A stretch of DNA of 64,000 bases from the NCBI GenBank assembly GCA_036490715.1, contig DASXDL010000026.1, positions 124,001-188,000 on the forward strand, given 5' to 3'. Origin of the DNA: FEN-1191 sp036490715 (lineage in GTDB: Bacteria; Pseudomonadota; Gammaproteobacteria; Steroidobacterales; Steroidobacteraceae). Within the stretch, counting starts at the first letter, position 1. Each line of letters opens with the position of its first letter. Positions 51,940 through 59,550 of this stretch are shown piece by piece. Below the pieces are notes generated by a model that ran no database searches, was not told the DNA's origin, and saw nothing but the letters and a program-made list of their open reading frames with translations. The position numbers were made by a program, and so were the translations under genes.

Positions 51940-53082
51940 ATGGGCGATCACCGCAAATTCCTCACGACCCACGTCGGCAGCCTGCCGCGGCCGCAGTCGC
52001 TGATGCAGCTCATGTTCGCGCGCGAAGACGGCCTCCCGTTTGACGCGTCTGCGCTGGATCAGCAGGTGGAACTGGCGGTCAACAATGCAGTGAGCCGCCA
52101 GCTGCAGGCCGGCCTGGACATCATCAATGATGGTGAGATGCCCAAGCCAAGCTACGCCACCTATGTGAAGGACCGATTCAACGGCTTCGGTGGCAGCGGC
52201 AACAGCTATGTGTTTCAAGACCTGGAGGACTATCCGGGCACCAAGACCCGGATGTTCGACGATCCGGGCCGCAAGCATCGGAAGACGCCCGCCTGCAACG
52301 CCGCGGTGAGCATTCGCGATGTCGATGCGCCGCGTCAGGATGCGCAGCGACTCAAGGCCTCAGTGGCAGGACATCAACCGGCCGGACTGTTCCTGAATGC
52401 CGCCTCCCCCGGCGTAACCACGCTGTTCTTCCGCAACGATTTCTATCCCAGCCACGAGCAATATCTGTTCGCCTGTGCCGAGGCGCTGCGGCACGAATAC
52501 GAAGCGATCGTCGCGGCCGGCATGATGCTGCAGATCGATTGCCCGGATCTGGCGATGGGCCGGCACACGCAGTTTGCCGCACTGGACCTGAGCGGCTTTC
52601 GCGAGCGCATGGCGCTGCACGTGGAGGCGCTGAATCGAGCCCTGGTCAACATCCCGGCCGAGAAAGTGCGCATGCACGTGTGCTGGGGCAACTACCCGGG
52701 ACCGCACCACTGCGATGTGCCGCTGGCCGACATCGTCGATATCGTGTGGAAAGCCAAACCGCACGCCATCTTGTTCGAGGCGGCCAACCCGCGGCACGCG
52801 CATGAATGGGCGCTGTTCGAGACGCTCAAGCTGCCGGAAGGCAAGGTACTGGTCCCGGGAGTGATCGAGTGTCAGTCGACCTACATCGAACACCCGGAAC
52901 TGGTGGCGCAGCGCATTGGCCGCTATGCCAATCTCGTCGGCCGCGACAACGTCATGGCCGCGGTCGATTGCGGGTTCAGCATTCACGTGGGCTCCAGCGG
53001 CGTTGATCCGGAGGTGGTCTGGGGCAAGCTGGCAGCGCTGGCCCAGGGCGCAGCCATCGCCAGCAAGCAGTTCTGGCGTTGA
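51940..53082 (+). CDS. MetE C-terminal/epoxyalkane:CoM transferase-like zinc methyl- or thiol-transferase
   Basis: 380 residues of the cobalamin-independent methionine synthase C-terminal barrel type: FLTTHVGSLPRP opening, IINDGEMPKPSYATYV, MLQIDCPDLAMGRH, zinc-ligand region MHVCWGNYPGPHHCDVPL (His-Cys), LFEAANPRHAHEW (Glu), PGVIECQSTYIEHPE, and MAAVDCGFSIHVG (Cys). Stand-alone proteins like this often act as thiol- or methyl-transferases in catabolism, not as MetE. It heads a five-gene operon with two transporters, a CMD-like protein and a dehydrogenase, so a catabolic role fits. Substrate unknown. Confidence 0.85.
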   Translation: MGDHRKFLTTHVGSLPRPQSLMQLMFAREDGLPFDASALDQQVELAVNNAVSRQLQAGLDIINDGEMPKPSYATYVKDRFNGFGGSGNSYVFQDLEDYPGTKTRMFDDPGRKHRKTPACNAAVSIRDVDAPRQDAQRLKASVAGHQPAGLFLNAASPGVTTLFFRNDFYPSHEQYLFACAEALRHEYEAIVAAGMMLQIDCPDLAMGRHTQFAALDLSGFRERMALHVEALNRALVNIPAEKVRMHVCWGNYPGPHHCDVPLADIVDIVWKAKPHAILFEAANPRHAHEWALFETLKLPEGKVLVPGVIECQSTYIEHPELVAQRIGRYANLVGRDNVMAAVDCGFSIHVGSSGVDPEVVWGKLAALAQGAAIASKQFWR

Positions 53083-53085
53083 AGG

Positions 53086-54507
53086 ATGCCGATTGAAGTC
53101 CGATCGATCGACTATATTCCCGACGCCGAGCGGCACGGCGGACTGATCAGTCAATTCACGCTGTGGCTGGCCGCGAATCTGCAGATCACGGCGATCGTCA
53201 CCGGCGCACTGGCGGTGGTGTTCGGTGGCGATGTGTTCTGGTCGCTGATCGCATTGCTGATCGGACAGATCATCGGCGGCGCCGTCATGGCGCTGCACGC
53301 GGCGCAGGGTCCGCAGCTCGGGCTGCCGCAGATGATCTCGAGCCGGGTACAGTTTGGACTCTACGGCGCGATCATTCCGATCGTCGCGGTGTGCCTCATG
53401 TATGTGGGATTCTCGGCCAGCGGCTGTGTACTGGCCGGACAGGCCGTCGGCCAGCTGCTGGGGATCAACGATGCCTTAGGGATCGTGCTGTTCGGCGTCC
53501 TGATCGTGGCGGTGACGCTGTGCGGTTATCGGGTCATCCATCGGCTCGGGCGCATCGCCAGCGTCGTCGGTGTCGTGGCGTTCACCTACATGTTCAGTCG
53601 GCTGTTGGCCAATCACGATGTGGTAACTCTGCTGGCGCAACGGCGATTCTCACCCAGCATGTTCCTGCTGGCGATGTCGCTATCGGCATCGTGGCAGATC
53701 GCCTATGGCCCCTACATCGCCGACTACTCGCGCTATCTGCCGCGCTCCACCTCGGTGCCGGCGGTATTTGCCGCCGTCGGCTTAGGGTCGGTACTCGGCT
53801 CGCAGGTATCGATGACCTTCGGGGTCCTGGCAGCAGCCCTGGCAGGCAAGTCGTTTGAGCACCATGAGGTCGCCTACATCGTCGGTCTCGGATCAAGCGG
53901 CGTGGCGGCGAGCCTGCTGTACTTCAGCATCGCCTTTGGCAAGGTCACCGTCACTTCGCTCAATGCCTACGGCAGCTTCATGTCGGCCGCGACCATGGTC
54001 AGCGCCGTGCGACGACGAGCACGCACCTCCGCGCGGCAGCGACTGTGTTACATCGTGGCGATGGTTGGGGTTTCGGTGCTGCTGGCCCTGATCGGGCGAC
54101 ACTCCTTTCTCAGGGTGTTCGAGTCCTTCATCCTGTGCCTGCTGACGGTGTTCACGCCTTGGAGCGCAATCAACCTGATCGACTTTTACTGCTTTACCCG
54201 CTCGCGCTACGACGTGCCCGCTCTGTCGGATCCCAGCGGCCGCTATGGCCGATGGAATTCGACCGGCATTGCCATTTACCTGGTCGGCATCCTGGTGCAG
54301 ATCCCGTTTCTCTCCACTACGCTCTACACCGGTGCCTTGGTCGAACGACTGGGCGGCGTCGACATTTCCTGGATCGTAGGCCTGCTGGTGCCAGGCGTGC
54401 TGTACTACGTCCTGGGTCGCGACTCTGAGCGCCGCGCGCCGCCGCAGCTGATCCTGCCGACCGGCGCTGCGGCAACGGTTTTCACTGAACCATTGGGGGG
54501 TGCATGA
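53086..54507 (+). CDS. NCS1-family purine/cytosine permease-like transporter
   Basis: 473 residues, about 12 helices. NCS1 marks: GGLISQFTLWLAANLQITAIVTGAL, LIGQIIGGAVMALHAAQGPQLGLPQMISSRVQFG, ADYSRYLPRSTS, ALAGKSFEHHEVAYIVGLG, and AINLIDFYCFTRSRYDVPALSDPSGRYGRWN. Inner-membrane symporter for a nitrogenous or ring compound. ATG is 4 nt after the previous stop with AAGG just before. Substrate not recognisable; it may import the compound processed by the operon. Confidence 0.88.
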   Translation: MPIEVRSIDYIPDAERHGGLISQFTLWLAANLQITAIVTGALAVVFGGDVFWSLIALLIGQIIGGAVMALHAAQGPQLGLPQMISSRVQFGLYGAIIPIVAVCLMYVGFSASGCVLAGQAVGQLLGINDALGIVLFGVLIVAVTLCGYRVIHRLGRIASVVGVVAFTYMFSRLLANHDVVTLLAQRRFSPSMFLLAMSLSASWQIAYGPYIADYSRYLPRSTSVPAVFAAVGLGSVLGSQVSMTFGVLAAALAGKSFEHHEVAYIVGLGSSGVAASLLYFSIAFGKVTVTSLNAYGSFMSAATMVSAVRRRARTSARQRLCYIVAMVGVSVLLALIGRHSFLRVFESFILCLLTVFTPWSAINLIDFYCFTRSRYDVPALSDPSGRYGRWNSTGIAIYLVGILVQIPFLSTTLYTGALVERLGGVDISWIVGLLVPGVLYYVLGRDSERRAPPQLILPTGAAATVFTEPLGGA

Positions 54508-54899
54508 GCGACGAAAATGACGCGGCGTTCGCCGCCGGGATGAAGGTACGGCGGGAGATGTTTGGACCAGGCGGCGCCGAGGAGCGCTATGCACAGTCCA
54601 CCGATTTCAACCGTCCGTTTGAAGATCTGGTCACGCGCTACTGCTTCGGCGAGACCTGGACGCGACCGGGGCTGGACCGTCGCACACGCAGCCTGATCAC
54701 GCTGGCGGCGCTGACCGCACTGACCAAGCCCAATCAGCTCAAGGCCCATGTGGCTGGCGCGCTCGCCAATGGCTGCACGGTAGAAGAGATTCGCGAAACC
54801 CTCCTGCACACGGCCGCTTACGCCGGGGTGCCGTGTGGTGTCGAGGCATTCACCGCGGCAGCCGAGGTGCTGGCGCGCCGCGCTGCGCCCAAGCCATGA
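54504..54899 (+). CDS. Carboxymuconolactone decarboxylase family protein (PcaC-like)
   Basis: 131 residues matching the PcaC-type CMD domain: GMKVRREMFGPGGAEERYAQSTDFNRPFEDLVTRYCFGETWTRPGLDRRTRSLITLAALTALTKPNQLKAHVAGALANGCTVEEIRE, then HTAAYAGVPCGVEAF. The His and Glu positions of PcaC are present. It lacks the CxxC of AhpD-type members, so a decarboxylase or lactonase role is likelier than peroxidase. Start overlaps the permease stop by 4 nt with GGGGGGT as ribosome site. Acts in aromatic or hydroxy-acid catabolism by context. Confidence 0.9.
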   Translation: MSDENDAAFAAGMKVRREMFGPGGAEERYAQSTDFNRPFEDLVTRYCFGETWTRPGLDRRTRSLITLAALTALTKPNQLKAHVAGALANGCTVEEIRETLLHTAAYAGVPCGVEAFTAAAEVLARRAAPKP

Positions 54900-55771
54900 A
54901 GATCGGCTTCATCGGTGTCGGCGCCATGGGCGCGCCGATGGCGGCCAGCATTGCGCGCGCCGGTTTGCCGGTCAGCGTGTACGACCGTGCGCCTGAGCGC
55001 GCGCGGCAGGTGGCGGCAGAGCACGGCTGCCGACTGGCGCCGCGGATTGAGGATCTGCCGCCGGCCGACTTCATCGTCACCATGCTGCCGACCGGACAGA
55101 TGGTGCGCGATCTGTACCTTGCCGAAGGGCTGGCAATGAAGCTGGCGCGCGGCACCATCGCCATCGACATGAGCTCGTCGGAGCCCATTGGCACGCGCGA
55201 GCTGGGAGCGGCGCTGGCCGAACGCGGCATCACCTTGATTGATGCGCCGGTCTCCGGCGGAGTACCGCGGGCGCAAACCGGCAAGCTGACCATCATGATC
55301 GGCGGCGATGATCAGGGCGCGATCGAGCGCGCGCGGCCACTGCTGCGCAGCATGGGTGAGCGGCTGTTCGATACCGGTGGACTGGGCAGCGGCCATGCGA
55401 TGAAGGCACTGAACAATTTCGTCGCCGCGGCCGGCTTTGCCGCCTGCGCGGAGGCGCTCGTGGCCGGCAAGCGCTTCGGGCTGGATCCGAAGCGCATGGT
55501 GGAAATCCTGAACGTGTCCACCGGCCGCAACTTTCACACCGACGCGGTGCTGCTCGAGCACGTGATCGGCGGCCGCTTCGCCAGCGGCTTCCAGCTCGGG
55601 CTGTTGGCCAAGGACGTCAGGATCGCCGCCGAGCTGGCAGCCGGTGTCGGGCTTGAGGCCCCGTTGCTGCGCCTGATCAGGCAGCGCTTCGACGCCGCGT
55701 GCGATGCACTGGGCCCGACGCGCGATCACACTGAAGCGATCAAGGCCTGGGAGCCACGTGGCCTGACATGA
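54896..55771 (+). CDS. 3-hydroxyisobutyrate dehydrogenase-family NAD(P)-dependent oxidoreductase
   Basis: 291 residues from the ATG overlapping the previous stop (ATGA). Beta-hydroxyacid dehydrogenase marks: Rossmann GFIGVGAMGAPMA, FIVTMLPTGQMVRDLY, substrate loop DAPVSGGVPRAQTGKL, catalytic Lys in GSGHAMKALNNFV, and FQLGLLAKDVRIA near the end. Oxidises a short beta-hydroxy acid or reduces a semialdehyde (as in tartronate semialdehyde reductase). Middle of the catabolic operon; substrate unknown. Confidence 0.92.
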   Translation: MKIGFIGVGAMGAPMAASIARAGLPVSVYDRAPERARQVAAEHGCRLAPRIEDLPPADFIVTMLPTGQMVRDLYLAEGLAMKLARGTIAIDMSSSEPIGTRELGAALAERGITLIDAPVSGGVPRAQTGKLTIMIGGDDQGAIERARPLLRSMGERLFDTGGLGSGHAMKALNNFVAAAGFAACAEALVAGKRFGLDPKRMVEILNVSTGRNFHTDAVLLEHVIGGRFASGFQLGLLAKDVRIAAELAAGVGLEAPLLRLIRQRFDAACDALGPTRDHTEAIKAWEPRGLT

Positions 55772-57171
55772 GCGCGCCTGACTCCTCGGTCGAAGTCACC
55801 GAGGTCATCGATTCGGCGGGCTACCTGCGGCTGCCGATCGGCATCGCGCTGGTGTCGATTCTTATCATGCTGATCGATGGCTACGACCTGCAGACCATGT
55901 CGTTTGTCGCTCCGGCGCTGGTGGCGGACTGGCATGTGGCGCGCGCCGACCTGGGCTGGGTACTGAATGGCAGCTTGATCGGCATGGCCTTCGGCTCGAT
56001 CGGACTGGGCCGACTCGGGGACACCATCGGGCGCAGGAACGCCTACGTCGTGTGCCTGGTGTTCCTGTGTGCCGGTTCGCTGCTGAGCGCGCACGCCCAC
56101 AATCTTGATCAGCTGCTCGCGTTCCGCGTGATCACCGGTATCGGGCTGGGCGGAGCGACGCCGCTGGCCACCACGTTCATTGCCGAATGGGCGCCGCGTC
56201 GGATCCGCAGCATTGCCGTCGCCTGCGTCGTGGTGGCAGTGCCGCTGGGCGGAATGCTGGGCGCAATGATTGCCAAACGAGTGATGCCGGAGTTCGGCTG
56301 GCGGGCGATCTTCTGGATTGGCGCCGCACTGCCGCTGCTTTTCTTCGTGCTGGCCGTGACGCTGTTGCCGGAGTCACCGAAATTTCTGGCTCAGAGCCCG
56401 GCTCGATCGCGTCAACTGGCCGCCGCGCTCAATCGGTTGTTGCGCGAGCCGCGCTTTGACGGCAGCGAGCGCTTTCACATTGCCGAGGCCGCCGCGCCTT
56501 CGCGACATTGGTTGAGCGTCATCCTCAGCCGCCAGTACCTGCATACCACGCTGCTGCTTTGGGGCGCGTTTACCTTCAACACCGTCGGGCTGTACTCGTT
56601 CGCCAACTGGCTGCCGACCCTGCTCACAGCCGCAGGCTTTTCCCAGGCGGCGGCGTTGGACGAACTCAAATATTTCAATTTCGGTGGTTTCTTCGGCGCC
56701 GTTGGCGGCGCAATCTTGATTGGTCGCTACGGCTCGCGCATCGTCGGTACCAGCCTGGCACTGCTCGGAGTTGTCGCCACACTGCTGATCGGCGTTGCCC
56801 TGACGCTGCCCTCCTCGCCGGCAATTCAGCTGTCGCTGCTGGTGGTTGTGGCCGGTGCGGCACTCAGTGGCATGCAGTCATTCGTGTACGCAGTCGGCGC
56901 CAATTCGTACGCCACCTACGTTCGTGGGGCCGGCGTCGGTTGTGCACAGACGATCTCGCGCGTGGGTGGCATTCTGGGTGGCTTTGCGGCTGCGGCGTTC
57001 TTCGCATTGCGACCGCAACCGCCGGTGGGCGTATTTTTTTACGCGGTGGCGACCTTGGGAGTGGCGGTAGCGGTCAGCTACGGCCTGCTCCGGACTCACA
57101 TCCGGGCAAACTCCTCCGAGCCAGGCGGCGCGCAGGCCCTGCGAGTCGCTGCAACGCAGGACGGCGCTTAA
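55768..57171 (+). CDS. Aromatic acid:H+ symporter-type MFS transporter (AAHS-like)
   Basis: 467 residues, 12 helices. AAHS marks: LIMLIDGYDLQTMSFVAPALVADW in TM1 (Asp-Gly-Tyr-Asp), GMAFGSIGLGRLGDTIGRRNAYV, RVITGIGLGGATPLATTFIAEWAPRRIRS, VPLGGMLGAM, and the central LPESPKFLAQ. Imports aromatic or related carboxylic acids with protons. Last gene of the operon, starting within the previous stop (ATGA). Two transporters from unrelated families in one operon suggests two substrates or import plus export. Confidence 0.92.
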   Translation: MSAPDSSVEVTEVIDSAGYLRLPIGIALVSILIMLIDGYDLQTMSFVAPALVADWHVARADLGWVLNGSLIGMAFGSIGLGRLGDTIGRRNAYVVCLVFLCAGSLLSAHAHNLDQLLAFRVITGIGLGGATPLATTFIAEWAPRRIRSIAVACVVVAVPLGGMLGAMIAKRVMPEFGWRAIFWIGAALPLLFFVLAVTLLPESPKFLAQSPARSRQLAAALNRLLREPRFDGSERFHIAEAAAPSRHWLSVILSRQYLHTTLLLWGAFTFNTVGLYSFANWLPTLLTAAGFSQAAALDELKYFNFGGFFGAVGGAILIGRYGSRIVGTSLALLGVVATLLIGVALTLPSSPAIQLSLLVVVAGAALSGMQSFVYAVGANSYATYVRGAGVGCAQTISRVGGILGGFAAAAFFALRPQPPVGVFFYAVATLGVAVAVSYGLLRTHIRANSSEPGGAQALRVAATQDGA

Positions 57172-57504
57172 TCGGCAAGAGACAGAATCGACACATTCCA
57201 GCGCGCCTGCGATTCAAATGCATCTGCCGGGAGCCAGAACCGGCACACCCGCAACCGAACACCTATATATAGAGTCGCCCGAACTGCATCGCGCGGCGAC
57301 GTGCCAATCACTACCGCTACGCGTTCGCACAGCGCTTTAATCCCGCCGATGGCGGGCTCGCATCACTTTTTCGTTCGGGAAGTTGTCACCTCTCGGTTTG
57401 GGAGAAAGTCCCATGTAATCCACCGGGACTGGCGTCCAATATAGCCGCGGCCGCTTTCGCGGTGACATGAAAACGCCAACCACGCCTTAGGGGAGGTATA
57501 ACGA
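57172..57504 (+). promoter_or_regulatory. Leader region of xoxF, 333 nt without a gene
   Basis: Holds a small hairpin CCCGCC-GAT-GGCGGG (57342-57356) with a T-run at 57367-57371, possibly ending the upstream operon; an AT island TATATATA (57264-57271) in otherwise GC-rich DNA that could be a -10 element; and an inverted repeat AGTCCC (57407-57412) / GGGACT (57425-57430). The xoxF ribosome site GGAGG (57492-57496) is 8 nt before the ATG. No clear -35/-10 pair was found. Confidence 0.4.
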
Positions 57505-59421
57505 ATGCGATCTGGGCAACGATTAACTGGGTTTTGGAGATTCGCGGCACTGTTGAGCGCCGCGGGTGTCACCGCCCTGGGAATGAGCGGAGCGACTTTT
57601 GCCGGAAGCGACGAGATCGTTACTGAGGCAAAGAACGCCGATCTGTGGCCGGCTCCCGGCCGCGATCTCTCTCTGACCCGACATAGCACCCTCGGTGATA
57701 TTAACGCTGGCAATGTCAGCAAACTGCAGATGATCTGGTCGCAATCAACCGGAGCACTGCGTGGTCACGAGGGCCAGCCGATCGTCGTTACTGTCGACGG
57801 CAAACCGATGATGTACTTCGTCAGTGCCTGGCCGAACATCGTGCAGGCGCTGGATCTGTCGGATCCGGACAATCCGAAACAGATTTGGAATTACGTCAAA
57901 AAGTCCGATCGTGATGACTCGGCTGTGCCGCGCGCCTGCTGCGACACCGTCAATCGTGGTCTGAACTACACCGACGGCAAGATCATCTTCCACACGCTGG
58001 ACGGCTTCGTCATTGCACTCGATGCCAAGTCGGGCAAAGAGATTTGGGCAGTGAAGCATGCCTATCCGGAGCACGGCGAGACCATCACCGGGCCGACCAT
58101 CATTGCCGGTGACCTCGTGGTCGCTGGATTCGGTGGCGATGAATTTGCCGCACGCGGCCGCCTGAGTGCCTATCGCATCAAGGACGGCAGCAAGGTGTGG
58201 GAGTGTCAGAGCAACGGTACCGACAAGGAAGTCTGCCTGACGTCGGAATCCAACAAGCACCACCCGGAATTTGGCACCGCTGGCAAGGACATCAGCTTGC
58301 ACAGCTATCCGGGCGATGAGTGGAAGCGCGGTGGTGGTTCACCCTGGGCCTGGGGCAGCTATGACCCCGAGCTCAAGATAATCTACTGGTCCACCGGCAA
58401 CCCTGGCAACTGGAGCCCCACCACGCGTTGCGATAGCGACACGCACGAGAAGTGCAACGACGGGCACCAGGACAACAAGTTCTCGATGACGATCTTCGCC
58501 CGCAAGGCTGAGACGGGCGAGGTGGTCTGGGCCTATCAGATGACCCCGTTCGATCAGTGGGACTATGACGGCGTCAACGAGAATATCCTCACGTCCATGC
58601 CGGTCGACGGCAAGGACCGCAAGGTGCTGGTGCATTTCGATCGCAATGGCTTCTGCTACGTGATCGACCGCGTTGATGGCACGCTGCTGCGCGCCAACAA
58701 GTTCGTCACCGTCAACTGGGCCGAAAAGGTCGATCTCAAGACCGGACGCCCCGTGAAGGTGAAGGAACATTCGCCGTTCGACATTCATCGCAATACGCAG
58801 GCTTGTCCTTCGGCCATGGGCGGCAAGGACCAGCAGCCAGCGGCGACCGATCCTTCCGATCCGACCAAGTTCTACGTACCGACCAACAACTGGTGCATGG
58901 AAGATGAGCCGCAGGCTCGCACCCATACCCAGCAGGGCACCGTGTACGTGTTCGCCAATGTCTACATGTACGAAGAGAAGCCTGGCGTGTCCGGGAAGTT
59001 CAAGAAGTTCGACGTGCTGACCGGCAAGTCGGACTGGGAAATTCCGGATTCGTATCCGAACTGGGGCGGCGCCCTGGTGACCGATGGCGGCTTAGTGTTC
59101 TACGGCAGTCTCGGTGGCGACTTCCGCGCCGTCGACCGCAACTCCGGCAAGGTGGTGTGGCAGCGGAAACTGGGTTCGGGAATCATCGGCAATCCGATCG
59201 CCTATAAGGTCGGCGGCCATGAGTACGTCTCGGTGTTCTGCGGAATCGGCGGCTGGATCGGCCTGCCAGCAGTCGCTGGCGCCGGCGCCTCACCGAACTA
59301 CGCCTATGGGCTCGATCAAGACGACAAGTTCGGCGCGATCGGTGCCACGGCAATGGCGAAAGCATCGGGACTGTTCAACATCCCGTCTGGCGGCATGCTG
59401 TACACGTTCCGTGTAATGTAA
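57505..59421 (+). CDS. xoxF: XoxF-type lanthanide-dependent PQQ methanol/alcohol dehydrogenase
   Basis: 638 residues with a signal peptide (cleavage near TFAGS). Eight-bladed quinoprotein marks: vicinal disulfide PRACCDTVN (Cys145-Cys146), metal-binding Glu192 in HGETITGP, Asn299 in YWSTGNPGNW, and DQWDYDGVNE with catalytic Asp353 and the extra Asp355. That extra Asp, where calcium-dependent MxaF has Ala, is the accepted mark of lanthanide binding. It oxidises methanol or other alcohols in the periplasm, passing electrons to a cytochrome c such as the one at 61438. A strong terminator follows the stop. Whether methanol is the real substrate cannot be told. Confidence 0.95.
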   Translation: MRSGQRLTGFWRFAALLSAAGVTALGMSGATFAGSDEIVTEAKNADLWPAPGRDLSLTRHSTLGDINAGNVSKLQMIWSQSTGALRGHEGQPIVVTVDGKPMMYFVSAWPNIVQALDLSDPDNPKQIWNYVKKSDRDDSAVPRACCDTVNRGLNYTDGKIIFHTLDGFVIALDAKSGKEIWAVKHAYPEHGETITGPTIIAGDLVVAGFGGDEFAARGRLSAYRIKDGSKVWECQSNGTDKEVCLTSESNKHHPEFGTAGKDISLHSYPGDEWKRGGGSPWAWGSYDPELKIIYWSTGNPGNWSPTTRCDSDTHEKCNDGHQDNKFSMTIFARKAETGEVVWAYQMTPFDQWDYDGVNENILTSMPVDGKDRKVLVHFDRNGFCYVIDRVDGTLLRANKFVTVNWAEKVDLKTGRPVKVKEHSPFDIHRNTQACPSAMGGKDQQPAATDPSDPTKFYVPTNNWCMEDEPQARTHTQQGTVYVFANVYMYEEKPGVSGKFKKFDVLTGKSDWEIPDSYPNWGGALVTDGGLVFYGSLGGDFRAVDRNSGKVVWQRKLGSGIIGNPIAYKVGGHEYVSVFCGIGGWIGLPAVAGAGASPNYAYGLDQDDKFGAIGATAMAKASGLFNIPSGGMLYTFRVM

Positions 59422-59442
59422 GTTTGCGATAGGGCCTACAGT

Positions 59443-59487
59443 ATTGGCGCCAGGTGCTCGTAAGAGCGCCTGGCGCCAATTTCTTCT
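59443..59487 (+). terminator. Strong rho-independent terminator after xoxF
   Basis: A 17-bp stem (59443-59459 with 59464-59480, one T-G wobble) closed by a GTAA loop and followed by TTTCTTCT. It separates xoxF from the downstream binding-protein and cytochrome genes, so read-through or a separate promoter must supply these. Confidence 0.9.
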
Positions 59488-59550
59488 AGCGACCATGAGA
59501 ACTGACCCGGTCCGCTGCGCGGCGCGGGTTCCAATTACAAGGAGATAAGA

